DNA of 64,000 nucleotides from Halalkalicoccus sp. CG83 (GCF_037081715.1 NZ_JAZDDH010000001.1:2356001-2420000); one strand, 5' to 3'; counted from the stretch's first letter, positions 1 through 9,355 are shown. Notes: generated by a model not told the origin, from the letters alone. Numbers and translations: made by a program.

Positions 1-248
1 CTTCTTCCGTTCTGAGTAGGACGCTCCTCCGGGTCGAACTTCTGCCTGCCATACCGTGGGATTTATATGATGATCGCCGGTTTTCATCTACCGATCTATA
101 TTTGTATCAAGTGATTTGGGATTGAATCTTCCTCTACACCCGCCGGAAACGGTGATATGGATGTGAAGAGGACGCGCACGCAGGCCTTCCGTATTTATCA
201 TGCAGTACCCCAGTAGATGACGACTCCACGTTCGACGATGGAGAAGAT

Positions 249-1703
249 ATGATGGATCAACCGAACATTGCAGTGGTCGTCATGGACACGGCTCGAGCGA
301 CGGACACCGTCCCGGCGGATCCCTCCCTGACGCCGACGCTCGCGGAGCTCGCGGATGAGGGGGTCGCCTACGAACGGGCGTTCACGAGTGCCCCGTGGAC
401 GCTGCCGTCGCACGCCTCGCTCTTTACGGGCACGTACTCGTCGAGGCACGGTGCCCACGGCGACCATACGTACCTCGAGGAGGAGTGGACGACGCTCGCG
501 GAGGCGTTCTCGGCAGCGGGTTACGAGACGGTGGGAGTGTCGAGCAACACGTGGCTCACCGAGGAGTTCGGGTTCGCGCGCGGGTTCGAGTCGTTCTATC
601 GGACCTGGCAGTTCATCCAGTCGGGCACCGACCTGGGAGAGCTCACCCGGATCAAACACTCGAGCGGAAAGGTCGACGCCTTCCTCTCGCGGCTGCTCGA
701 CGGGAACCCACTGGTGAACGGCGTGAACGCCTTCTACGACCAGTTCATCCGTGGAACGGACGACGACGGTGCCGAGCGAGCGACGAGCATGCTCGCCGAC
801 TGGCTCGGCGAGCGCGAGGGGGATCGCCCCTTCTTCTGCTTCGCGAACTACATCGAGCCCCACGTCGAGTACAGCCCGCCCCGTGAGGTCGCAGAACGGT
901 TCCTCCCCGAGGGCAGCTACGAGACCGCACGCGAGATCAGACAGCAGCCACGCGCCTACGACGTCGACGAGTACGACCTCACCGAGACGGAGTTCTCGCT
1001 GCTGCGCGGACTCTATCGGGGAGAGCTCGCCTACCTCGACTCGCAGATCGCCTCGCTGCGCGAGGCGTTGATCGAGGCCGGCGAGTGGGAGGACACCGTG
1101 CTCGTGGTCTGTGGTGATCACGGCGAAAACATCGGCGATCACGGCTTCTTCGGACACCAGTACAACGTCTACGACACGCTGTTGCACGTCCCGCTGATCG
1201 TCCACGGCGAGGGGTTCGACCCCGCCGCGGGCGAGGACGAACTCGTTCAACTGCTCGACCTGTTCCCGACGCTGCTCGACGTCGCCGACCTCGACGCGCC
1301 GGCGGCCCGCGAGCAGGCACAGGGGCGGTCGTTGCTCGAGCGCGACGAGCCCCGCGAGGCGGTGTTCGCCGAGTACGTCGCCCCTCAGCCCTCGATGGAA
1401 CAGCTCGAGGAGCGTTTCGGCGAGATCCCCGAGGCCGTCTACGAGTACGACCGCTCGCTGCGGGCGATCCGGACGGACGACTACAAGTATCTCCGCGCCT
1501 CCGACGGGCTCCAGGAGCTCTACGACGTCAAGCGCGACCCCCAGGAGACGGTCGACCTCGCGGATGACGAGCCGGCGCTGGTCGAGGAGTTCGACGACCG
1601 CCTCGACGCCTGGGTCGACTCCTTCGAGCACGCCGACGGCGGCGGCGAGGTAGAGATGACCGACGCCACCAAAGGCCGGCTTCGCGATCTGGGCTACCTA
1701 TGA
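249..1703 (+). CDS. Sulfatase-superfamily hydrolase, Thr-type active site
   Basis: This 484-residue protein has the alkaline phosphatase/sulfatase fold. The N-terminal metal Asp is D13, and a second metal motif with D290 and H291 lies in a GDHGENIGDHG stretch. At the nucleophile position it reads WTLPSH (T51 to H55) instead of the Cys-x-Pro-x-Arg of formylglycine sulfatases, so it cannot be matured to formylglycine. Threonine at this place is known from phosphodiesterase or phosphotransferase branches of the superfamily. No signal peptide is visible, so it is probably cytoplasmic. The chosen ATG is the first of two tandem ATGs (249, 252); a TATA-like box lies at about 190-196. It overlaps the next sulfatase gene by ATGA, implying co-translation. 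The substrate is unknown; a sulfate or phosphate ester of a glycan is an inference. Confidence 0.85.
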   Translation: MMDQPNIAVVVMDTARATDTVPADPSLTPTLAELADEGVAYERAFTSAPWTLPSHASLFTGTYSSRHGAHGDHTYLEEEWTTLAEAFSAAGYETVGVSSNTWLTEEFGFARGFESFYRTWQFIQSGTDLGELTRIKHSSGKVDAFLSRLLDGNPLVNGVNAFYDQFIRGTDDDGAERATSMLADWLGEREGDRPFFCFANYIEPHVEYSPPREVAERFLPEGSYETAREIRQQPRAYDVDEYDLTETEFSLLRGLYRGELAYLDSQIASLREALIEAGEWEDTVLVVCGDHGENIGDHGFFGHQYNVYDTLLHVPLIVHGEGFDPAAGEDELVQLLDLFPTLLDVADLDAPAAREQAQGRSLLERDEPREAVFAEYVAPQPSMEQLEERFGEIPEAVYEYDRSLRAIRTDDYKYLRASDGLQELYDVKRDPQETVDLADDEPALVEEFDDRLDAWVDSFEHADGGGEVEMTDATKGRLRDLGYL

Positions 1704-3115
1704 GCGATCGTCCAAACGTTCTCTTCCTGCTGACCGACCAGGAGCGCTACGACCTCACCCTCCCCGGCTCCCCCGTCGAGACCCCCAACCTGGATCGGTT
1801 GAGCGAGGAGGGAATGCGATTCACGCGGGCGTACACCCCGATCAGTATCTGCTCGAGCGCGCGGGCGTCGCTGCTCACGGGGCTCTACCCCCACAACCAC
1901 GGGATGCTGAACAACTCCCACGAGTCCGACGCGATCCAGCCGAACCTCCCGACGGAGCTGCCGACGTTCGGGGAGTTGCTCTCGGAGGCGGGCTACACGA
2001 ACGCCTACGTCGGCAAGTGGCACGTCGGGCGCGATCAGGGGCCCGAGGACTTCGGCTTCGAGTACCGCGGCGGGGCCGATCGTCACCACGACGCCGACCT
2101 GGCGGGCGACTTCGAGGCCCACCGGGAGGAACTCGGTGTCGACGTGGACGAGGGGAACCTCGAGGATCGGATCTACACGGGCGGCGAGCGGCCGACGCTC
2201 GTCGCCGCTACCGACCCGGTGCCGGTCGAGGCCACGCGCCCGTACTACATCGCACAGCAGGCGATCGAACGCCTGCGAAGCGGGTTCGAGGAGCCGTTCT
2301 TCCTCCGGGCGGACCTCTACGGACCACACCACCCCTACGTCGTTCCCGAGCCGTACGCCTCGATGTACGACCCCGACGAGATCGAACGCCCCGAGAGCTA
2401 CGCGGAGACGTTCGAGGGCAAACCGGCCGTCCACGAGCAGTACCTCCGTTACCGCGGGGCCGACGCGCTCGACTGGGAGACGTGGACCGAAGCGATCGCG
2501 AAGTACTGGGGGTTCACCACGCTGATCGACGACCAGGCCGGCCGGATCCTCGACGCCCTCGAGGAGGAGGGGCTCGACGACGCGATGGTGATCCACGGCT
2601 CGGATCACGGCGACTTCACGGGAGCCCACCGTCAGTTCAACAAGGGGCCGCTGATGTACGAGGACACCTACCGGATCCCGTTGCAGGTACGCTGGCCGGA
2701 CGTCGTCGAGGCCAGCTCCGTTTGTGAAGAGTTCGTCTCGCTGCACGACCTGATGCCGACGTTCGTCGATCTGGCCGAAGCGGAGATCCCCGACGTCGAT
2801 GGCCGGTCGATCCGGCCGCTGCTCTCCGGGGACGTCCCCGAGGACTGGCCCGACGCACACTTCGCGCAGTACCACGGCGACGAGTTCGGCCTCTACTCCC
2901 AGCGGATGCTCCGGGCGGAACGCTACAAGTACGTCCACAACGGTCCAGACCGCAACGAGCTCTACGACCTCGAGGCCGACCCCGCCGAACTGAACAACCT
3001 GATCGACCACCCCGCGTACGAGGACGTCCGGACGGACCTCGAAGGGCGGCTGCTCGAACGGATGCGCGAGACCGGCGACCCGCTCGCACGCTGGAGCGCG
3101 AACGTGCTCGGCTGA
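1700..3115 (+). CDS. Sulfatase, Cys-type active site
   Basis: This 471-residue member of the sulfatase family has metal-binding D13 near the N-terminus. The active-site motif is CSSARASLLTG (C51 to R55), a variant of Cys-x-Pro/Ala-x-Arg in which Ser takes the Pro position, and a second metal motif GSDHGDF lies in the C-terminal half. The Cys would be the residue converted to formylglycine in active sulfatases. The C-terminal part carries the YKYVHN and ELYDLEADPAE features typical of sulfatases and choline-sulfatase-like enzymes. It starts inside the stop of the preceding Thr-type paralogue (ATGA overlap), so both are made from one message. Conversion to formylglycine would need an activating enzyme that is not in this window. 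Substrate unknown. Confidence 0.87.
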   Translation: MSDRPNVLFLLTDQERYDLTLPGSPVETPNLDRLSEEGMRFTRAYTPISICSSARASLLTGLYPHNHGMLNNSHESDAIQPNLPTELPTFGELLSEAGYTNAYVGKWHVGRDQGPEDFGFEYRGGADRHHDADLAGDFEAHREELGVDVDEGNLEDRIYTGGERPTLVAATDPVPVEATRPYYIAQQAIERLRSGFEEPFFLRADLYGPHHPYVVPEPYASMYDPDEIERPESYAETFEGKPAVHEQYLRYRGADALDWETWTEAIAKYWGFTTLIDDQAGRILDALEEEGLDDAMVIHGSDHGDFTGAHRQFNKGPLMYEDTYRIPLQVRWPDVVEASSVCEEFVSLHDLMPTFVDLAEAEIPDVDGRSIRPLLSGDVPEDWPDAHFAQYHGDEFGLYSQRMLRAERYKYVHNGPDRNELYDLEADPAELNNLIDHPAYEDVRTDLEGRLLERMRETGDPLARWSANVLG

Positions 3116-3132
3116 GCGGACGGAACGGTGGG

Positions 3133-3140
3133 CTTTTTAG
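3133..3140 (+). promoter_or_regulatory. TATA-like box of purK
   Basis: A ctttttag stretch lies about 26 bases before the purK ATG at 3164, the usual distance for a leaderless haloarchaeal transcript. It supports the ATG at 3164 over the upstream in-frame GTG at 3128, which would precede the promoter. Confidence 0.5.
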
Positions 3141-3163
3141 CGAGCGCGCGCGGAGCCTCGCGC

Positions 3164-4321
3164 ATGTACACACTGTCCTCACCGGGACCGACGCTGGGAG
3201 TGGTCGGCGGCGGCCAACTCGGCCGGATGATGGCCGAGGCGGCCGCCCCGCTCGGCGTCGAGCTGCTCGTCCTCGATCCGACCCCCGACTGTCCCGCCGC
3301 GCCGGTCGCGCGCGACCAGATCGTTGCCGACTTCGACGACCCGGAGGCGATCCGTGAGCTCGTGAAACGGTCTGACGCGCTGACCTTCGAGATCGAGCTC
3401 GCGGACCCCGACGTGCTCGAGTCGGCCGGCGAGGAACGCGACGTTCCCGTCGAACCCTCGCCCGACACGCTGCGGACGATCCAGGACAAGCTCGTCCAGA
3501 AGCGGGCGCTCGTGGACGCGGGGATCGCCGTCCCCGAGTTCCGGGCCGTCTCGGACGCCGAGGACCTGCGCGACGCGCTCTCGGAACTCGGCGGCGAGGC
3601 GATGGTGAAGGCGCGCCGGGGCGGCTACGACGGTCGAGGGAACGCCCCGATCGACGACCCCGCCGACGCCGAGGCGACCCTCGAGGAGATCGGCGGCGAG
3701 GCGATGGTCGAGGAGATGATCGAGTTCGACCGCGAGCTGTCGGTGATCGGCGTCAAAGGAGAAGGAGAGATCGCGACGTACGTCGTCGGCGAGAACGTCC
3801 ACGAGGAGGAGATCCTCCGCGAGACCGTGGTTCCGGCCCGTACCGACGAGGCGATCCGCGAGCGGGCACAGTCGGTCGCCCGTGACGTGCTCTCGCTGAT
3901 GGACGGCCGCGGGACCTACGGGATCGAGCTGTTCGAGTGGGACGGGGAGATCCTCGTCAACGAGATCGCCCCGCGTCCGCACAACTCGGGTCACTGGACG
4001 ATCGAGGGCGCCGACAGCTCGCAGTTCGAACAGCACGTTCGGGCCGTGCTGGGACTACCGCTTGGTTCGACGGCGCTTCGCGATCCCGTCGTGAGCAAGA
4101 ACCTCCTCGGCGACGAGCAGCGGGCCCGCGAGGCGCGCCTGTCGGGCGGCGAACAGCTGCTGGCCGAGCCGTCCGTCCACCTCCACTGGTACGGCAAACG
4201 CGAGGTGCGTCCGTTGCGGAAGATGGGCCACTTCACCGTGCTCGGCGAGGAGAACGACTCGCTCGACGAGCTACTCGAGTCGGCACGTACATACCGACGG
4301 TACGTCGAGTTCGAAGCATGA
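3164..4321 (+). CDS. purK: N5-carboxyaminoimidazole ribonucleotide synthase PurK
   Basis: This is the 385-residue ATP-grasp enzyme of de novo purine synthesis. It joins bicarbonate to aminoimidazole ribonucleotide using ATP. The N-terminal GVVGGGQLGRMM nucleotide-fold motif, the KARRGGYDGRG ATP-grasp loop and the NEIAPRPHNSGHWTIEG motif near residue 275 are diagnostic. Length is close to the usual 360-390. Start chosen at ATG 3164 because a TATA-like box lies 26 bases upstream; GTG 3128 is the alternative. It overlaps purE by ATGA, so the product is delivered to the next enzyme from the same transcript. Confidence 0.95.
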   Translation: MYTLSSPGPTLGVVGGGQLGRMMAEAAAPLGVELLVLDPTPDCPAAPVARDQIVADFDDPEAIRELVKRSDALTFEIELADPDVLESAGEERDVPVEPSPDTLRTIQDKLVQKRALVDAGIAVPEFRAVSDAEDLRDALSELGGEAMVKARRGGYDGRGNAPIDDPADAEATLEEIGGEAMVEEMIEFDRELSVIGVKGEGEIATYVVGENVHEEEILRETVVPARTDEAIRERAQSVARDVLSLMDGRGTYGIELFEWDGEILVNEIAPRPHNSGHWTIEGADSSQFEQHVRAVLGLPLGSTALRDPVVSKNLLGDEQRAREARLSGGEQLLAEPSVHLHWYGKREVRPLRKMGHFTVLGEENDSLDELLESARTYRRYVEFEA

Positions 4322-4941
4322 CGACCGAGGGCGTCCGCGGACTGATCGAGGATCTCGAACGGGAGGCAAAGCGCGAGCGCGAACCCGAAGAGCGTCCCGA
4401 GGTGGGGATCGTGATGGGCAGCGACTCGGACCTCGAGACGATGTTCGGCGCCTACGAGGCGCTGGTCGAACTGGGGTTCGAGGAGCTGACCGACTACGAC
4501 GATCCGCCAGCGGCGCGCTTCACCTTCGAGACGTACGTCGTCTCGGCCCATCGCACCCCGAAGCTGATGGACGCCTACGCGAGCACCGCCTCCGATCGGG
4601 GCCTCGACGTGATCATCGCCGGCGCGGGCGGCAAGTCGGCGGACCTGCCGAACATGACCGCCTCGCTCGCCTACCCCGTTCCGACCATCGGCGTCCCGGT
4701 CCAGGAAAAGTCGGTCGACTCCGTGATCGGGATGCCGACGGGCGCGCCGCTCGTGGCGGTCGACGCCGGCAAGTCGTTCAACGCCGCGCTGTCGGCGGTC
4801 CAGATCGTCGCTCGCGAGCACGAGGAGCTGCGCGATAGACTGCTCGAGTACCACCGCGATCTCCAGGAGGACGTCGCGGCGGTCTCGCGCGAGCTTCACG
4901 AGTCGGGAACCCCTGCCTTCCGGGAGCGATCCGACCGGTAA
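4318..4941 (+). CDS. purE: N5-carboxyaminoimidazole ribonucleotide mutase PurE
   Basis: This protein rearranges N5-CAIR to CAIR in purine synthesis, directly after PurK. Diagnostic motifs are MGSDSD, SAHRTP and the GAGG...LPNM loop. At 207 residues it is longer than bacterial class I PurE (about 160-170): it has an N-terminal acidic, helical extension of about 35 residues and an insert of roughly 20 residues between GSDSD and SAHRTP containing YDDPPAARFTFE. Both are unlikely to touch the catalytic core. The gene begins within the purK stop (ATGA). Confidence 0.94.
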   Translation: MTTEGVRGLIEDLEREAKREREPEERPEVGIVMGSDSDLETMFGAYEALVELGFEELTDYDDPPAARFTFETYVVSAHRTPKLMDAYASTASDRGLDVIIAGAGGKSADLPNMTASLAYPVPTIGVPVQEKSVDSVIGMPTGAPLVAVDAGKSFNAALSAVQIVAREHEELRDRLLEYHRDLQEDVAAVSRELHESGTPAFRERSDR

Positions 4942-4980
4942 GGCTTGCCATGGACGGGTACGAGATCGCAGCAATGAACG

Positions 4981-4989
4981 CGCTTATAG
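4981..4989 (+). promoter_or_regulatory. Promoter of the nuo operon
   Basis: A cgcttatag TATA-like box lies about 45 bases before nuoA in the only sizeable gap (89 bases) preceding the complex I operon. The predicted transcript would have a leader of about 20 bases. Confidence 0.5.
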
Positions 4990-5030
4990 TGGTGGGATTC
5001 AAAGCCTCGAACGTTACGGAGACATCGTAA

Positions 5031-5435
5031 ATGAGTACCTGGATAGCAGTCGGGGCGCTGGCGTTGGTGGGGGTGCTGATTCCGCTCGGCATGATGGCGG
5101 TATCGGCGCTGCTTCGACCGTCGGTTCCCGAACTGAGCAAAAGCAGCATCTACGAGAGCGGCGAGGTTCCGACCGGAACGACCCGAATTCGGTTCAACAT
5201 ACAGTACTACATGGTCGCGTTGCTGTTTCTCGTCTTCGACATCGAGACCCTCCTGATCTTCCCCTGGACGGTCATCTACAGCGACGCCGTGGAGCGGGTC
5301 GGCCTGCTCCACGCGCTCGGACCGATGCTGGTGTTCATCGCCGTTCTCGTCGTCGCGCTCATCTGGGCGTGGCGTAGCGGCGTGGTAGAGTGGGTCAAGA
5401 CACCGGATGCGGACAAACGGAGCCGACTACAATGA
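5031..5435 (+). CDS. nuoA: NADH dehydrogenase-like complex subunit A
   Basis: A 134-residue membrane subunit of respiratory complex I. It has three hydrophobic segments (about 5-25, 62-82, 92-115) and the conserved loop between helices 1 and 2 with YESGEVPTG and RFNIQYYMVALLFLVFDIET, a hallmark of NuoA/ND3. First gene of an eleven-gene operon. Stop overlaps the nuoB start by ATGA. Confidence 0.95.
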   Translation: MSTWIAVGALALVGVLIPLGMMAVSALLRPSVPELSKSSIYESGEVPTGTTRIRFNIQYYMVALLFLVFDIETLLIFPWTVIYSDAVERVGLLHALGPMLVFIAVLVVALIWAWRSGVVEWVKTPDADKRSRLQ

Positions 5436-6133
5436 GCAACACACCACGGGACGCGATCACCGGCAGCACCGATCCGCAGACCAAGACCAGAGAGGCGCGC
5501 ATGGGCGCCACCGACGACCGATTCAACTCGCGGCTGCGCGAGGCGTTCGGCTCCTCGCCGTTCATCCTCACCAAGTTCGACAAGTTCATGAACTGGGTGC
5601 GGGGCTCCTCGATGTTCATGCTGCAGTTCGGCATCGCCTGCTGTAGCCTCGAGATGATGCACACCTACGCGGTCAAACACGACCTGGACCGCTTCGGCTC
5701 CGGCGTCCCGAGGGCCTCGCCCCGACAGGCCGACGTCATCATCATCCCGGGGACGATCGTCTCGAAGTTCGCCCCCCGAATGAAGCGCGTCTACGACCAG
5801 ATGCCCGAGCCCAAGTTCGTCATCAACATGGGCTCGTGCGCCATCTCGGGCGGCCCGTTCCAGGGCGGCTACAACGTGATCAAGGGCGCCGAGGAGGTCA
5901 TCCCGGTCGACATCCACGTGCCGGGCTGCCCGCCGCGCCCCGAGGCGCTGGTCTACGGCGTCGTCAAGCTCCAGGAGCGGATCGCGAACGGCGAGTCCTC
6001 GCCGGTCGTGGTCAAACCCTACGAACTCGAACAGTTCGGCGACCTCCAGCAGGACGAGCTGATCGAGAAGCTCGCCGACCGAATCGACGAGGACGACCTC
6101 GTCATGCGGTACAACTGGGCCGATTCACCATGA
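5432..6133 (+). CDS. nuoB: NADH dehydrogenase-like complex subunit B (cluster N2)
   Basis: A 233-residue peripheral-arm subunit that holds the terminal 4Fe-4S cluster N2 and reduces quinone together with NuoD. Visible ligands are the adjacent C70-C71, C136 in NMGSC and C166 in VPGCPPRP. The N-terminal 40 residues are a polar extension compared with bacterial NuoB. ATG 5432 was chosen because it overlaps the nuoA stop; an in-frame GTG at 5390 lies inside nuoA and is less likely. Confidence 0.96.
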   Translation: MSNTPRDAITGSTDPQTKTREARMGATDDRFNSRLREAFGSSPFILTKFDKFMNWVRGSSMFMLQFGIACCSLEMMHTYAVKHDLDRFGSGVPRASPRQADVIIIPGTIVSKFAPRMKRVYDQMPEPKFVINMGSCAISGGPFQGGYNVIKGAEEVIPVDIHVPGCPPRPEALVYGVVKLQERIANGESSPVVVKPYELEQFGDLQQDELIEKLADRIDEDDLVMRYNWADSP

Positions 6134-7797
6134 GTCTCGAAGAACCACGACAACCGGACAGCTACGTCGCGGAAGGCACCGTCGACTACGACGCGATCGA
6201 GGAGCTACTCGGCGAACACGTCCTCGGTCGTGAGACCCACAGCGGCACCGAGGCGTTCGTCATCCGCCCCGACGAGGTCCAGGACGTCCTCTTCGCGCTG
6301 CGCGACGAGGCGGGCTTCGACCACCTCTCGTTGCTCGTCCCCCAGGAGTACGAGGACCGCTACGAGTCGATCTACTACCTGACGAAGTACGAGGACCGTA
6401 CCCAGGAGGTCGGCGTCGTCGTCCCCACGCCCCGCGACAACCCCGTCAGCCAGACCGCAGAACCGGTCTACCGTACCGCCGACTGGCACGAACGCGAGGC
6501 CTACGACCTGGTTGGCATCCGGTACGAGGGCCACCCCGACATGCGTCGGATCCTCCTGCCCGAGACCTGGCAGGGTCACCCCCTCTCGCGCGACTACGAC
6601 CAGGACCGCCCGCAGATCGTCACGCTCGCGGAGCACCAGAACCCGATCGCCGACGACTACCACGACGCCGAGTCGGACACGATGTTCCTGAACATCGGTC
6701 CACACCACCCGGCGACCCACGGCGTGCTCCACCTGAAGACGGTGCTCGACGGCGAGCAGGTCGTCGACGTCGAGCCCGACATCGGCTACCTCCACCGGTG
6801 TGAGGAGCAGATGGCCCAGCAGGGAACGTATCGCCACCAGATCATGCCGTATCCCGACCGCTGGGACTACTCCTCACAGCCCACCAACGAGTACGCCTAC
6901 GCCCGCGTGATCGAGGACCTCGCGGACGTCGAGGTGCCGGAGTACGCGAAGATCCTCCGGACGATGTCGTGCGAGTTCGGCCGGATGATGGGGCACTTCC
7001 TCGCCGTCGGAACGTTCGCGCTCGACATCTACGGCGACTTCACCGCGACGTTCATGTACGCGATGCGCGACCGCGAGAAGGTCCAGAACATCCTCGAGGA
7101 CCTCACCGGCCAGCGGATGATGCTCAACTACTTCCGGGTCGGCGGCGTCGTCTGGGACCTCCCCGAACCGCGAGAGGAGTTCTTCGAGAAGGTGCGGGAC
7201 TTCCTGGAGGAGCTGCCGGTGGCGGTCCAGGAGTACCACGACCTGGTCTCCTCGAACGAGATCTTCCAGACCCGGACGATCGGCACGGGGATCCTCGATC
7301 CGGAGGTCGCCAAGCAGTACGGCGTGACCGGCCCGGTCGCCCGCGGATCGGGGATCGACTACGACGTGCGCCGCGACGACCCCTACGGCTACTACGAGGA
7401 GCTCGACTGGGACGTCATCACCGAGGACGGCGGCGACAACTTCTCGCGGTTCATGGTGCGCATGCAGGAGGTCGAGCAGTCGGCGCGGATCATCGAGCAG
7501 TGTATCGACCTGCTCGAGGACTGGCCCGAGGACGAACGCGAGATCCAGGCGAACGTCCCCCGGACGCTGCGTCCGGATCCCGACGCCGAGATCTACCGCG
7601 CGGTCGAGGGCGCGAAGGGCGAACTGGGGATCTACATGCGCTCGGACGGGACCGACTCGCCGGCGCGGTTCAAGATCCGCAGCCCCTGCTTCCACAACCT
7701 CCACGCGCTCGGAGAGATGGCCGAGGGCGAGTACCTCGCCGACATGATCGCGGCGCTGGGCAGCCTCGACATCATCCTCGGGGAGGTCGATCGATAG
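6130..7797 (+). CDS. nuoCD: Fused NADH dehydrogenase-like complex subunits C and D
   Basis: A 555-residue fusion. Residues about 20-150 form the NuoC (30 kDa) domain with the DWHEREAYDLVGIRYEGHPDMRRILLP region. Residues about 175-555 form the NuoD (49 kDa) quinone-site domain, recognisable by GPHHPATHGVLH, EPDIGYLHRG-like EPDIGYLHRC and the C-terminal DIILGEVDR. Fusion of C and D is known in several lineages and is usual in haloarchaea. It starts within the nuoB stop and ends one codon before nuoH. Confidence 0.96.
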   Translation: MSLEEPRQPDSYVAEGTVDYDAIEELLGEHVLGRETHSGTEAFVIRPDEVQDVLFALRDEAGFDHLSLLVPQEYEDRYESIYYLTKYEDRTQEVGVVVPTPRDNPVSQTAEPVYRTADWHEREAYDLVGIRYEGHPDMRRILLPETWQGHPLSRDYDQDRPQIVTLAEHQNPIADDYHDAESDTMFLNIGPHHPATHGVLHLKTVLDGEQVVDVEPDIGYLHRCEEQMAQQGTYRHQIMPYPDRWDYSSQPTNEYAYARVIEDLADVEVPEYAKILRTMSCEFGRMMGHFLAVGTFALDIYGDFTATFMYAMRDREKVQNILEDLTGQRMMLNYFRVGGVVWDLPEPREEFFEKVRDFLEELPVAVQEYHDLVSSNEIFQTRTIGTGILDPEVAKQYGVTGPVARGSGIDYDVRRDDPYGYYEELDWDVITEDGGDNFSRFMVRMQEVEQSARIIEQCIDLLEDWPEDEREIQANVPRTLRPDPDAEIYRAVEGAKGELGIYMRSDGTDSPARFKIRSPCFHNLHALGEMAEGEYLADMIAALGSLDIILGEVDR

Positions 7798-8892
7798 ATG
7801 GTCGGTCTCCCGCTCGCGCCGCTTCAGAGCCCGAACCAGAGCGAGGTGCTCCTGCCCGATCGAGTCGCCGAGCTCACCGGGCTCGGCCAGTTCGGCATCG
7901 TCGGCGAGTTCATCGCCGCGTTCATCGCCGCGTTCTTCGTCGGCAACCTGATGCTGGCGATGACCGGCGTTGCGGGTCCGTGGGCCAAACGAAAGATCAC
8001 CGCGGCGTTCACCGACCGGATCGCGGTCAACCGCGTCGGCCCGTTCGGCCTGCTGATCATCGTCGCCGACGCCGTCCGGCTGCTGAGCAAGGAGCTCATC
8101 ATCCCCGAGGGGGCCGATCGACCGGCCTACGACCTCGCGCCGATCGTCGTCGCCGCCTCGGCGATGCTCGGCTTCGCGGTGATCCCGATGGGAAGCGGGA
8201 TCCACCTCGCCGATCCCGAGGCGGGGCTGGTGTTCGTCTTCGCCGTCGCATCGATCGCCAGCATCGGGCTGTTGATGTGTGGCTACTCGTCGAACAACAA
8301 GTACTCGATGCTCGGCGGGCTGCGCTCGGTCGCCCAGAACATCGCCTACGAGATCCCGCTGATCGTCACCGGCGCGTCGGTGGTGATCTTCGCCGGCACG
8401 CTCCAGATGAGCGAGATCGTCGCCGCACAGGCCGAGCCGCTCGCGACCGTCGCGGGCGTGGGCATCCCCTCGTGGTACGCCTTCATCAACCCGTTCGCGT
8501 TCGTGCTGTTCCTGACGGCGAACATGGCCGAAGTGGGACGTAACCCCTTCGACACGCCCGAGGCGCCCACCGAGATCATCGCGGGCTACCAGACCGAGTA
8601 CTCCTCGGTCTACTTCGTGCTGATCTACCTCGGGGAGTTCCTGCACATCTTCCTCGGTGGGGCGATCGTCGCGACGCTGTTCCTCGGCGGACCCGCCGGC
8701 CCCGTCCTGCCGGGCATCGTCTGGTTCATCATCAAGATCTGGGCGGTGTTCCTGTTCACGCAGTGGGCCCGCTCGGCGATACCGCGGGTCAGAATCGACC
8801 AGCTGATCGAGATCGGTTGGAAGGGGATGCTCGTGCTCTCCTTCGCCAACCTGGTGCTCACGGCCATCATCGTGGGGGTGCTGATCGCATAA
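7798..8892 (+). CDS. nuoH: NADH dehydrogenase-like complex subunit H
   Basis: A 364-residue integral membrane subunit linking the quinone pocket to the proton-pumping arm. It contains the ND1 signatures KRKITAAFTDRIAVNRVGPFG and EVGRNPFDTPEAPTEIIAGYQTEYS, with charged residues that form the quinone channel. About eight to nine membrane segments. ATG follows the nuoCD stop without any gap. Confidence 0.96.
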   Translation: MVGLPLAPLQSPNQSEVLLPDRVAELTGLGQFGIVGEFIAAFIAAFFVGNLMLAMTGVAGPWAKRKITAAFTDRIAVNRVGPFGLLIIVADAVRLLSKELIIPEGADRPAYDLAPIVVAASAMLGFAVIPMGSGIHLADPEAGLVFVFAVASIASIGLLMCGYSSNNKYSMLGGLRSVAQNIAYEIPLIVTGASVVIFAGTLQMSEIVAAQAEPLATVAGVGIPSWYAFINPFAFVLFLTANMAEVGRNPFDTPEAPTEIIAGYQTEYSSVYFVLIYLGEFLHIFLGGAIVATLFLGGPAGPVLPGIVWFIIKIWAVFLFTQWARSAIPRVRIDQLIEIGWKGMLVLSFANLVLTAIIVGVLIA

Positions 8893-8893
8893 C

Positions 8894-9355
8894 ATGATCG
8901 GAATGCTCAAATCGATGGCAACGACGATGAAACACGCGCTCGACGGCAACACGTTCACCGTCGAGTATCCCGACGTCGCGCCCGAGGTCAGCCCCCGGTT
9001 CAGGGGCGTCCACAAGTTCAGTCAGGAGCGCTGCATCTGGTGTCGCCAGTGCGAGAACGTCTGTCCGAACGACACGATCCAGATCGTGATGGACGAGCAG
9101 CGAAACGGCGAGCAGTACAACCTCCACATCGGCCAGTGCATCTACTGCCGGCTGTGCGAGGAGGTCTGCCCCGTCGACGCGATCCTGCTGACCCAGAGCT
9201 TCGAGTTCACGGGCGATACGAAGGAGGACCTCGTCTACAACAAGGAACAGCTCGGGAACGTCCCGTGGTACAAGGACATCGACCCCCTCGAGTCCCGCGA
9301 GCCCGATCGCGGTGCGTGGATCGGCGAGGGCGAGGGCGAGGTCGACTACCAGTAG
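8894..9355 (+). CDS. nuoI: NADH dehydrogenase-like complex subunit I, 2x[4Fe-4S]
   Basis: A 153-residue ferredoxin-like subunit with two classical 4Fe-4S motifs: C47-x2-C50-x2-C53-x3-C57 and C82-x2-C85-x2-C88-x3-C92. It carries electrons toward NuoB. One base separates it from nuoH. Because no NuoEFG genes follow or precede, the donor that feeds this subunit is unknown; in other archaea ferredoxin or F420H2-type modules fill this role. Confidence 0.95.
   Translation: MIGMLKSMATTMKHALDGNTFTVEYPDVAPEVSPRFRGVHKFSQERCIWCRQCENVCPNDTIQIVMDEQRNGEQYNLHIGQCIYCRLCEEVCPVDAILLTQSFEFTGDTKEDLVYNKEQLGNVPWYKDIDPLESREPDRGAWIGEGEGEVDYQ

Noticed and set aside
1-52. Possible minus-strand gene start at 52 running off the left edge (MAGRSSTRRSVLL)
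   Set aside because: Only 17 codons are visible; the TATA-like element lies just 10-15 bases upstream, and the RR motif is not followed by a hydrophobic stretch. Too little to call.
6874-9015. A 713-codon open frame on the minus strand across nuoCD-nuoH
   Set aside because: Same antisense artefact; no domain can be recognised and the plus-strand proteins are certain.
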